Positions 16,224 through 22,696 of a stretch of 64,000 bases of DNA are shown in pieces. Each line of letters starts with the position of its first letter. Position 1 is the stretch's first letter. Under the pieces are notes generated by a model. It saw only the letters and a program-made list of their open reading frames with translations, made no database searches and had not been told where the DNA came from. The DNA is from Sphingomonas sp. SCN 67-18 (GTDB lineage: Bacteria; Pseudomonadota; Alphaproteobacteria; Sphingomonadales; Sphingomonadaceae): positions 1-64,000 of the forward strand of contig NZ_MEFG01000016.1 of assembly GCF_001724715.1 (NCBI RefSeq), given 5' to 3'. The position numbers and the translations under genes were made by a program.

Positions 16224-17534
16224 TCAGTTGCGCATGTTGATGATGGTCTGCGACAGCGTGTTGGCGGTATCGATCGCCTTCGCGTTCGCCTGGAAATTGC
16301 GCTGCGCGGCGATCAGGCCGACCAGCTCCTCGGTGATGTCGACGTTCGACCGCTCGATCGCGCCGGACATCAGGTTGCCGAAACCGGACAGGCCGGCCTC
16401 GCCCAGCCGGGCCTCGCCGGAAATGCCGGTGGTCGCCCAATAGCTGTTGCCCAGCTGGCGCAGCCCCTCGGGGTTGGAGAACTGGGCGAGCACGATCTTG
16501 CCCAGCGCCTCGGTCTGGCCGTTGGAGAAGCTGGCGCGGACGATGCCGGCCGAATCCACGGTGACGCCTTCCAGCTGGCCGACCGGCTCGCCGTTCTGCG
16601 ACGATGCGTTGACGGAGAAGGCCGCCGGGCGCTGGGTGGTGCCCAGGCTGAAATCGATGGTGATGTCCTGGTCCGCCGCGCCCGGGGGCGAATAGGTGGC
16701 GAACTGGGTGGGGTTGCTCGGGCTGGTCAGCACGCCATTGGCGTCGAAACGCAGCGTCAGCGGCACCGGCGGGGTCGCCTGGCCGGGGTCCGCCGACAGC
16801 TGGTGGTCGCCGATGAAGGTATAGACCGTCCAGTTGCTGTCCGGCACGCCGGGCGACGGCGCGTTCTCGCGCACATAATAGCTGGTCAGCGTCATCGGGT
16901 TGCCGACCGAGTCGTACACCGTCGTCGCGGTGGAATTATTATAGGTCTCGGGGTCGAACCGGTCGAACGCATAGGGGTTGCCCGGCACGGTGTAGCGCGC
17001 ATTGGCCGAGGGCACTTCCGCGTTGGCGGACAGGTTGAGCGACAGCGATGCGCTGGTCGTGGCGCGCGGCGTGCCGCTGGTCAGCGGCAGGCGCAGATTC
17101 TGCGTGGAACCGAGGCCGGTCGCCACCACATTGCCGCTGCCGTCCACCGGATAGACCTGCAGGTTGCCGCCCTGCGCGTCGACCACATAGCGGTCCGCGT
17201 TGACGGAGAAGGAGCCGTTGCGGGTGAAGGCGATCTCCGCCGTGTTCGCATTGGGCTTCACCGCGAAGAAGCCCTCGCCGCTGATCGCCAGGTCCAGCGC
17301 GGACGAGGACTGCTGCAGGCCGCCCTGGCCGAACTGCTGGCGCACCGCCTTCACGAACGTGCCGGAGCCGATCATCTGGGTCGGGCTCTTGGTGGCCGTG
17401 CTGGCGATGACGTCGCCGAAATCGACCCGGCTGCGCTTGAAGCCGTTGGTGCCCACGTTCGCCAGATTGTGGGCGATGGTGGACAATTCCGTCTGGGCGC
17501 CCTGAAGGCCGCTGAGCGAGGTGTAGAAGGACAT
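16224..17534 (-). CDS. flgE: Flagellar hook protein FlgE
   Basis: A 436-residue hook subunit. The N-terminal MSFYTSLSGLQGAQTELSTIAHNLANVGTNGFKRSRVDFGDVI and C-terminal ERSNVDITEELVGLIAAQRNFQANAKAIDTANTLSQTIINMRN are the conserved helices. The middle (about 110-340) is the exposed hook domain, including TVYDSVGNPMTLTSYYVRENAPSPGVPDSNWTVY. Length is in the usual range. It lies between flgD, its cap protein, and flgF. Confidence 0.95.
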   Translation of the reverse strand: MSFYTSLSGLQGAQTELSTIAHNLANVGTNGFKRSRVDFGDVIASTATKSPTQMIGSGTFVKAVRQQFGQGGLQQSSSALDLAISGEGFFAVKPNANTAEIAFTRNGSFSVNADRYVVDAQGGNLQVYPVDGSGNVVATGLGSTQNLRLPLTSGTPRATTSASLSLNLSANAEVPSANARYTVPGNPYAFDRFDPETYNNSTATTVYDSVGNPMTLTSYYVRENAPSPGVPDSNWTVYTFIGDHQLSADPGQATPPVPLTLRFDANGVLTSPSNPTQFATYSPPGAADQDITIDFSLGTTQRPAAFSVNASSQNGEPVGQLEGVTVDSAGIVRASFSNGQTEALGKIVLAQFSNPEGLRQLGNSYWATTGISGEARLGEAGLSGFGNLMSGAIERSNVDITEELVGLIAAQRNFQANAKAIDTANTLSQTIINMRN

Positions 17535-17565
17535 GCGCGTGACTCCTTAGGAAACGGGATGAAGG

Positions 17566-18258
17566 TCAGCCGATCTCGCGAACGGCGGAAATGGGGGTCT
17601 GGCCAAGGCCGGCGACGTTGAGCAGCGGGGTCGATCCGTCCGCCGGGACGCTCACCGATGTCACGGGCGCCCACACCAGCACCGGCGTGGCGGTGGAAAC
17701 GGCATTGCGCACGGCGGTGGCGGAAATCTTGAACGGCCCGGTGCCGGCGTCCTCGCCGTCATTGGTGGTGCCGTCCCAGCTGAGCGGAATCTCGCCGGCG
17801 CCCTGCGGCCCCAGCGCGACGGTGCGCAGCACCTTGCCGTTCATGTCGGTGATCGTCACCTGGACATTCTCGGCCGCGCTGTCGAGCGAGACGACGCTGT
17901 CGAAGCCGCCGTCCGTGTGCGGATAGGCGACATTGCCGGGCACCAGCACGGTCTTGCCGACATAGCTGAGCGCCGATGCGCCGTTGTTGGCGTCCAGCCG
18001 GCTGGCCATCGCCTTCAGCGTCTGGTTCATCTCCGAAATGCCGGCGACGCTGGAAAATTGCGCCATCTGCGCAACCATCGCCTCGTTCTCCACCGGCTTG
18101 AACGGATCCTGGTTCTTCAGCTGGGCGGTCATCAGCTTCAGGAAAGCCGACTGGTCCAGCGTCTGCGACTGGGCCGCCGTCTGCACCTTGGGGTCGGACG
18201 CGACGCCGGACCGGGCGATGCCCAGATTGGCGAGCGCGGTGTCGAAGGCGATGCTCAT
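17566..18258 (-). CDS. flgD: Flagellar hook capping protein FlgD
   Basis: A 230-residue scaffold that caps the growing hook and is later replaced by FlgK. The N-terminal LDQSAFLKLMTAQLKNQDPFKPVENEAMVAQMAQFSSVAGISEMNQTLKAM motif is the export/assembly region. The C-terminal part contains a FlgD Ig-like/Tudor fold (VQVTITDMNGKVLRTVALGPQGAGEIPLSWDGTTNDGEDAGTGPFKISA). ATGA overlap with flgC. Confidence 0.94.
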   Translation of the reverse strand: MSIAFDTALANLGIARSGVASDPKVQTAAQSQTLDQSAFLKLMTAQLKNQDPFKPVENEAMVAQMAQFSSVAGISEMNQTLKAMASRLDANNGASALSYVGKTVLVPGNVAYPHTDGGFDSVVSLDSAAENVQVTITDMNGKVLRTVALGPQGAGEIPLSWDGTTNDGEDAGTGPFKISATAVRNAVSTATPVLVWAPVTSVSVPADGSTPLLNVAGLGQTPISAVREIG

Positions 18259-18668
18259 CGGCCGAGCTTCAGCGTGTCGAGGATCAGCGACTTGGCCGCC
18301 TGCATCACTTCGACGTTGTTCTGGTAGTTGCGTGCCGTCTCGAGCATGTCGACGAGCTCCCTGGTTTCGTCCACCGCGGCTTCGAAGACGTTTCCGTCCG
18401 CATCGGCCAGCGGGTGACTTGGATCGTGGCGCTTGGTGGGCGCGGCGCCGGCGGTGACCACCTGGGCGACGTCCACCGTCGCCAGGCCGGTCGCCTTGTC
18501 ATAGGCGGTGCGGAACACCGGCTTCATGGTGCGATAGGCTTCAGCCTCGCTGCCCGCGATGCCGCCCGCGTTCGCCAGGTTGCTGGCGGTGGTGTTCAGC
18601 CGCAGCAGCTGCGCCGACATGGCGCGCCCCGCGACGTCGAATATGTTCATCGGCTGGCCCATCGTCAT
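18255..18668 (-). CDS. flgC: Flagellar proximal rod protein FlgC
   Basis: A 137-residue rod subunit: FDVAGRAMSAQLLRLNTTASNLANAGGIAGSEAEAYRTMKPVF at the N terminus and VEMLETARNYQNNVEVMQAAKSLILDTLKLG-like residues at the C terminus. ATG 18668 is used. A second Met (MNIF) six codons in fits the family equally well. ATGA overlaps on both sides tie it to flgB and flgD. Confidence 0.93.
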   Translation of the reverse strand: MTMGQPMNIFDVAGRAMSAQLLRLNTTASNLANAGGIAGSEAEAYRTMKPVFRTAYDKATGLATVDVAQVVTAGAAPTKRHDPSHPLADADGNVFEAAVDETRELVDMLETARNYQNNVEVMQAAKSLILDTLKLGR

Positions 18669-19021
18669 TCGCCTTTCAGCGCGCGCGTGAGGGTGGAGAT
18701 GCGGCCGTTCAGGAAAGCGAGCGTCGTCTGGTAGGCGACGGCGTTTTCAGCGAACAGCGTCTGCTCGGTCGAAAGCTCGACGGTATTGCCGTCCAGCGAC
18801 GGCTGCAGCGGAACGCGGAATTTGGTGTTGGCGTCGCTGGCGGCCTGCACATTGGCGCCCGGCCGCTCCGCCGCCGCCAGCGCGGACGAAAAGTCGACGT
18901 CGCGGGCCTTGTAGCCCGGCGTCGATGCGTTGGCGATGTTCGACGCCAGCAGGCCAAGCCGCTGCGAGCGCAGGGCCAGCGCTGTGCCGTGTACGCCGAA
19001 AATATCGTCTCCGAGTGCCAT
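18665..19021 (-). CDS. flgB: Flagellar proximal rod protein FlgB
   Basis: A 118-residue rod protein and first gene of the flgBCDEFGHIJKL operon. It reads MALGDDIFGVHGTALALRSQRLGLLASNIANASTPGYKARDVDF at the N terminus, with LFAENAVAYQTTLAFLNGRISTLTRALKGE at the C terminus. The start at 19021 is chosen for GAAGGA 10 bases upstream and family length. The longer frame would run across the promoter. A perfect sigma-54 promoter lies 38 bp upstream. Confidence 0.93.
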   Translation of the reverse strand: MALGDDIFGVHGTALALRSQRLGLLASNIANASTPGYKARDVDFSSALAAAERPGANVQAASDANTKFRVPLQPSLDGNTVELSTEQTLFAENAVAYQTTLAFLNGRISTLTRALKGE

Positions 19022-19058
19022 GATGGCGGTCCTTCGCAAGCGTTGCTGTGGGCGTCTG

Positions 19059-19074
19059 TGCAATGGCCGTGCCA
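19059..19074 (-). promoter_or_regulatory. Sigma-54 promoter for the flgB operon
   Basis: Minus strand TGGCACGGCCATTGCA is an exact match to the -24/-12 consensus TGGCACG-N4-TTGCW. The GG and GC doublets are 10 bases apart. It is placed 38 bp before the flgB ATG and should drive the rod, hook and ring genes. Confidence 0.88.
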
Positions 19075-19117
19075 AATGGCGAAAAACGGTCATTGCGGCA
19101 TGGCAACGGCCGGTAAG

Positions 19118-19156
19118 CGGCAATCACCGGCAAGTTTTTGCCGCCCACCGGCAAGG
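19118..19156. promoter_or_regulatory. CGGCAA/TTGCCG cluster, likely activator sites
   Basis: CGGCAA occurs at 19118-19123, CCGGCAAG at 19127-19134 facing TTTTTGCCG at 19135-19143 (an inverted repeat), and CCGGCAAG again at 19148-19155. The cluster sits midway between the divergent sigma-54 promoters of flgB and the second stator operon, 45-90 bp from each -24 element. It resembles ftr-type enhancers bound by FlbD in Caulobacter. The activator at 28.0 kb is the obvious candidate to bind it. Confidence 0.6.
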
Positions 19157-19206
19157 GCTGGCCACGCCGCCGCCCGGTTGCCGCACGATTGCCGCCGGCG
19201 GGGGTT

Positions 19207-19222
19207 TGGCCCGCAACTTGCT
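19207..19222 (+). promoter_or_regulatory. Sigma-54 promoter for the second stator operon
   Basis: TGGCCCGCAACTTGCT matches TGGCACG-N4-TTGCW at all invariant bases, with GG-N10-GC spacing. It lies 62 bp before the first ATG of the PomA-like gene and is divergent from the flgB promoter. This supports reading the genes from 19284 rather than from the longer open frame that crosses the promoter. Confidence 0.82.
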
Positions 19223-19283
19223 TATCGACGCGCATGATGACGTGCACGACGACACGCATGACCACGCGACCCCAGCCGGAGGC

Positions 19284-19982
19284 ATGATGTCCCTGTTGAC
19301 CAGCCTTGGCGCCTATGCGCCGCCCGATCTGCCGGTTTTCCTCGATCCGCTGGCGATTGCCATCGTCGGCGGCGGCACGCTGTTCGCCACCGCGATGCGC
19401 GGCCCGCTGGCCGATTGCTGGCGCGCCTTCGCCGCCCTGCCCCGGCTGTTCCGGCGCGAGCCGTTCGATTTCGCCGTCGCCCGGGCGGAGATCGCCGCCG
19501 TCGAGCGGGTGACCAAGGGCAAGACGCTGCTCGCGCTCGACCCGGCGATGCTGAAGGATCCCGACATCGCGGCCGCCGTCGCGGCGATCACCGACGGCGC
19601 ATCCCCGGACGCGGTCGAGGCGCTGCTCGACAGGGCGCGCGAGGACCGGGTGGAACGGCACGGCGTGGTTCAGGATTTCTGGGCCGCCGCCGCGGAGATC
19701 GCGCCCGCCATGGGCATGATCGGCACGCTCTTCGGCCTGGTCCGCATGTTCGCCCGCATGGACGATCCGGCGTCGATCGGCGCGGCCATGGCGGTGGCGC
19801 TGCTCACCACCCTTTATGGCGCGATGATCGCCAATCTGGTCGCCAGCCCCATCGCCGCGCGCCTGCGCCGCCTGTCGCGCAGGGAAGAGCTGGCGCGCAT
19901 GGCGCTGGTCCAGCCGCTGCGCGCCATGGCCGCCCGGCAGACGCCGGTCGTCGTCGCGGTGCGCGAGCGGAAAAGCGCCTGA
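19284..19982 (+). CDS. Second stator A subunit, PomA-like, lacking TM1
   Basis: A 232-residue MotA/TolQ/ExbB-family protein. The segment EIAPAMGMIGTLFGLVRMFARMDDPASIGAAMAVALLTTLYGAMIANLVASPIAARL is very close to the TM3-TM4 region of the Na+-type stator PomA, including both conserved Thr. The N terminus (DPLAIAIVGGGTLFATAMRGP) corresponds to PomA TM2, so TM1 appears missing. ATG 19284 or 19287 follows GGAGG. It is paired with a PomB-like gene one base downstream. It is clearly different from MotA at 9.1-9.9 kb. Confidence 0.78.
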   Translation: MMSLLTSLGAYAPPDLPVFLDPLAIAIVGGGTLFATAMRGPLADCWRAFAALPRLFRREPFDFAVARAEIAAVERVTKGKTLLALDPAMLKDPDIAAAVAAITDGASPDAVEALLDRAREDRVERHGVVQDFWAAAAEIAPAMGMIGTLFGLVRMFARMDDPASIGAAMAVALLTTLYGAMIANLVASPIAARLRRLSRREELARMALVQPLRAMAARQTPVVVAVRERKSA

Positions 19983-19983
19983 C

Positions 19984-20502
19984 ATGGCCCGCGCCGCCCC
20001 GCATAATGGCCGGCCGATCTGGCTGATGACGCTGGCGGACCTGGCACTGCTGCTGGTCGGCTTTTTCGTTTTCATCCAGGCGACGGCCCGGCAGGACGCG
20101 GCGACGCAGGCCGCCGTCGCCGCCAGCATCCGCAGCGCCTTCGGCGGCAGCGAGGCGGTCGCCGCCGCCCACGCCATCGCGCTCGACGCCAATATCCTGC
20201 CCGGCTTCGCCCCCGGCAGCGCCGCCCTGCCGCGCCCGCCCGCCGCTTTGGTCGACTGGGCGCGCAGCGGCGCGCGCGACGCGCGTACCCGTCTCACCGT
20301 CACCGGCTATATCGACGGCTCACCGGCGGACGGCGATCTCGGCCTCGCCGCCGCCCGCGCGGTCGCCGTCGCCGGGGCCATCGAGGCCGCGGGCGCCGTG
20401 CCCGGCGATCGCATCCAGATCGGCGCGATGGTCGCGCCACCCGCGCTGCGCGGCAATCCCGCCGCCCGCCGCGTCACCCTTTCCGTGGCATTCGCCCAGT
20501 GA
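19984..20502 (+). CDS. Second stator B subunit, short PomB/MotB-like
   Basis: A 172-residue protein. PIWLMTLADLALLLVGFFVFIQATARQDAATQAAVAASIRSAFGG aligns with the PomB opening PLWMGTFADLMSLLMCFFVLL and keeps the membrane Asp that carries the ion. The remainder is an OmpA-like domain (LTVTGYIDGSPADGDLGLAAARAVAVAGAIEAAG...ARRVTLSV) in which the usual HTD is YID. It is much shorter than MotB or PomB, with almost no plug or linker. It lies one base after the PomA-like gene. Confidence 0.75.
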   Translation: MARAAPHNGRPIWLMTLADLALLLVGFFVFIQATARQDAATQAAVAASIRSAFGGSEAVAAAHAIALDANILPGFAPGSAALPRPPAALVDWARSGARDARTRLTVTGYIDGSPADGDLGLAAARAVAVAGAIEAAGAVPGDRIQIGAMVAPPALRGNPAARRVTLSVAFAQ

Positions 20503-20534
20503 ATGCCGGCATCCTTTCTTCACGGGAGCATCCC

Positions 20535-21032
20535 ATGCGCGCCTTCATCCTGCTGACCGTCCTCGTCGCGACCCCGGCGGCCGCCGCCACGGATCTCGCC
20601 CTGCTCGACCGCGCCTCGGCAATCTTCGCCGGCGCGCCGCTCGGAGCGGAAGGCGGCCCGGCCGCGCCCATCGACCGCCGGCTGCGGCTGGCGGACTGCG
20701 CGCAATCGCCGATGTTCTCGTGGCGCACGGACCGCAAGGACGCCATCGTCATCCAGTGCCCGGATGCGGGCGGCTGGCGCATCTTCGTGCCGATCCGGCC
20801 GGGCGCGCAGGCCGTCGCGGCAGCCCAGCCGGCCAAGGCGGATCCGGTCATCCGGCGCGGCGATCCGGTGCTGTTGTCCGCAAATTCCGAAGGTTTTTCC
20901 GTATCCAGCAATGGCGTCGCGATGAGCGACGCAGCCCCCGGCGCGCGCTTCACCGTGCGCATCGAAGGCATGAAAACGCCGGTCCAGGCGATCGCCACCG
21001 AGGCTGGCCAGGCGACCCTGCCCGGATGGTGA
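20535..21032 (+). CDS. flgA: P-ring assembly chaperone FlgA
   Basis: A 165-residue periplasmic protein with a signal peptide (MRAFILLTVLVATPAAA) and a C-terminal SAF domain (VIRRGDPVLLSANSEGFSVSSNGVAMSDAAPGARFTVR). It is needed for P-ring (FlgI) assembly. The ATG 20535 follows GGGAGCATCCC and begins the signal peptide. It follows the second stator pair in what looks like one operon from the 19.2-kb sigma-54 promoter. Confidence 0.87.
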   Translation: MRAFILLTVLVATPAAAATDLALLDRASAIFAGAPLGAEGGPAAPIDRRLRLADCAQSPMFSWRTDRKDAIVIQCPDAGGWRIFVPIRPGAQAVAAAQPAKADPVIRRGDPVLLSANSEGFSVSSNGVAMSDAAPGARFTVRIEGMKTPVQAIATEAGQATLPGW

Positions 21033-21043
21033 GAAAGAAAATT

Positions 21044-21070
21044 TAAAGATATTACGCAAGTGGCCGTTTG
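21044..21070 (+). promoter_or_regulatory. Sigma-28 (FliA)-like promoter for flgM
   Basis: TAAA (21044-21047), 15 bp, GCCGTTTG (21063-21070), in the short gap between flgA and flgM. It shares spacing and a GCCGTT core with the motA and fliC candidates. FliA-driven flgM would give the familiar feedback loop. Confidence 0.6.
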
Positions 21071-21106
21071 ATTATCCGAACCCCTCTTGCGGAAAGGACG
21101 CAGGCG

Positions 21107-21391
21107 ATGATTGAACCTGTCGGCATCAAGCCCGGCGTCGTGACCGAACGGCGCGCCGCGTCCACGGATCCGGTTGCCGCCGTCGCATCGACCGGCAAGG
21201 CGAAACCCGCCGCCGTCGCGGAAACCGGCGCCCGCGCCGTCGCCGCGCAGATGGCCGCCAGCGCCCCCATCGATGTCGAGCGCGTGCAGCTGATCAAGCG
21301 CGCCATCGCGGAGGGCCGCTTCCCCATCGCCCCGGCGGAAATCGCCGACCGGCTTATCGCCGCGCAATATGACTGGGCAGACAAGAAATGA
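21107..21391 (+). CDS. flgM: Anti-sigma-28 factor FlgM
   Basis: A 94-residue protein: disordered, Ala/Thr/Lys-rich N terminus (MIEPVGIKPGVVTERR) and a C-terminal FliA-binding helix region (SAPIDVERVQLIKRAIAEGRFPIAPAEIADRLIAAQYDW) with the family motif V-x-x-I-[KR]-x-A-I-x-x-G. It holds FliA inactive until exported through the completed hook. The ATG overlaps nothing upstream. Its stop overlaps the flgN candidate (ATGA). Confidence 0.9.
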   Translation: MIEPVGIKPGVVTERRAASTDPVAAVASTGKAKPAAVAETGARAVAAQMAASAPIDVERVQLIKRAIAEGRFPIAPAEIADRLIAAQYDWADKK

Positions 21392-21696
21392 GCCGCATCG
21401 AAGCCCTGAAATCCGTCGTCGCAGCCCTCCACGCCGAAATCGCGGCGCTGAAGAGCTTCGATATAGACGCCCTCGCCCGCGCCACGCAGGACAAGGATGG
21501 CGGCATCGGCCTGCTGTCCGACTGGGGCAATGAGCCGATCACCCCGGAGGTGAAGGCGCTGGCCCAGGAAGCCGCGATGCTGAACGAGACCAGCCGGATC
21601 TACGTCAACCTGATGAGCGCCAACATCCGCTCGCGGCTGGAGACGCTGACCGGCATGGGCCAGCCGCTCTACACCCCGCGCAGCGCCGCCGCCTGA
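21388..21696 (+). CDS. Probable FlgN-type export chaperone
   Basis: A 102-residue, mostly helical protein (MSRIEALKSVVAALHAEIAALKSFDIDALARATQDK...). Length, heptad-like helices and the position directly after flgM match FlgN, the chaperone for FlgK and FlgL. Sequence signature is weak, so the call rests mainly on context. It starts in the flgM stop codon. Confidence 0.65.
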   Translation: MSRIEALKSVVAALHAEIAALKSFDIDALARATQDKDGGIGLLSDWGNEPITPEVKALAQEAAMLNETSRIYVNLMSANIRSRLETLTGMGQPLYTPRSAAA

Positions 21697-21765
21697 CCGG
21701 CGCGCACCGGCGCATCCACGGATATTGACCGGCCCATGGTGAAGGGGCCGCGCTGACCGCCATTC

Positions 21766-21781
21766 TGGCACGGCTCTTGCT
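21766..21781 (+). promoter_or_regulatory. Sigma-54 promoter for the transglycosylase/flhA unit
   Basis: TGGCACGGCTCTTGCT is an exact consensus match with GG-N10-GC spacing, 38 bp before the ATG at 21820. It probably drives the lytic transglycosylase, flhA and fliA as one unit. Confidence 0.87.
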
Positions 21782-21819
21782 GATCGACCTGCGAACAGGA
21801 TCGATCACGGGACTTTGCA

Positions 21820-22692
21820 ATGGCAATCACAGGTTTGACAGCGGCAGTGGCGCCGGGCGGGGTCCAATCCGCCATCGCGCGCGCCAGCGCCAAAACCGGT
21901 GTCGATTTCAACTATTTGCTCGGCCAGGCGCAGGTTGAATCCAGCCTGCGGGCAGACGCGCGCGCCGCCACCAGCAGCGCCACCGGCCTCTACCAGTTCG
22001 TCGATCAGAGCTGGCTTGCGGTGATGAAGCGCCATGGCGACGAACATGGCCTTGGCTGGGCCGCCGACGCGATCAGCCAGGGCGCCAACGGCCGCTATCA
22101 TGTCGCGGACGGCGAAACCCGCCGGGCGATCCTCAACCTGCGCACCAATTCGGAAGTCGCCTCGCTGATGGCCGCCGAACATGCGGCCGACAACAAGGAG
22201 GCGCTGGAAGGCGCGCTGGGCCGCAATGTCGGCGGCACGGACCTTTATATGGCGCATTTCCTGGGCCTGGGCGGGGCGCGCAAGTTCCTCGCCACGCTGG
22301 CGAGCGACCCGGACCGCAGCGGCGCGGCGATGTTCCCCGCCGCCGCCCGCGCCAACCGCTCGATCTTCTACGCGCCGGACGGGCAGGCCCGCTCGCTCGA
22401 CGAGATTTACGACCGCTTCGCCAACCGCATCGAACGCGGCGCCCAGCTTGCCGGTGGCGGCAAGGTCTTGCCGGCAATTGCCGGTGGCAAGGCGGCCACC
22501 GCCCCGATGAGCCTCGCCCAGCTGACCGCCATGGGCGGCGAAGTCATCCAAGGCACCGGCAGCGATGCGAATGAAAGCTCGACGCTGGACCGGCTGCTCG
22601 CCGGCGGCGGCGGGGAGGCCCGCTCGCTGCTGCGGCCCACGCCCGAAAGCGCGAAGCTCGCCTATCTGATGCTCGCGACGCTGGGAGGCTGA
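21820..22692 (+). CDS. Flagellar lytic transglycosylase (SltF-like)
   Basis: A 290-residue SLT-fold protein. The catalytic Glu40 lies in LLGQAQVESSLRADARAATSSATGLYQFVDQSW, the classic ES...G-LxQF/M pattern of family 1 lytic transglycosylases. No Sec signal peptide is evident, as for flagellar-exported or rod-associated enzymes. It likely opens peptidoglycan for the rod, replacing the missing muramidase half of FlgJ. The C-terminal tail after about residue 205 is low-complexity (AGGGKVLPAIAGGK). The DNA there holds a TTGCCGG repeat cluster. Confidence 0.82.
   Translation: MAITGLTAAVAPGGVQSAIARASAKTGVDFNYLLGQAQVESSLRADARAATSSATGLYQFVDQSWLAVMKRHGDEHGLGWAADAISQGANGRYHVADGETRRAILNLRTNSEVASLMAAEHAADNKEALEGALGRNVGGTDLYMAHFLGLGGARKFLATLASDPDRSGAAMFPAAARANRSIFYAPDGQARSLDEIYDRFANRIERGAQLAGGGKVLPAIAGGKAATAPMSLAQLTAMGGEVIQGTGSDANESSTLDRLLAGGGGEARSLLRPTPESAKLAYLMLATLGG
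22447..22493. repeat. TTGCCGG/GGCAAG cluster inside the transglycosylase gene
   Basis: CTTGCCGG at 22447, GGCGGCAAG at 22456, CTTGCCGGCAATTGCCGG at 22467-22484 and GGTGGCAAGG to about 22492 form several overlapping inverted repeats in 46 bp. They encode the low-complexity LAGGGKVLPAIAGGK. The same word marks the flgB/stator intergenic region and the start of fliK, so these may be activator sites rather than only codon coincidence. Confidence 0.4.
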
Positions 22693-22696
22693 TCGG

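Noticed and set aside
18930-19283. Long N-terminal extension of the PomA-like protein, including a His/Asp-rich stretch
   Set aside because: It would cross two sigma-54 promoters and the activator cluster, and has no membrane helix. GGAGG before ATG 19284/19287 marks the start.
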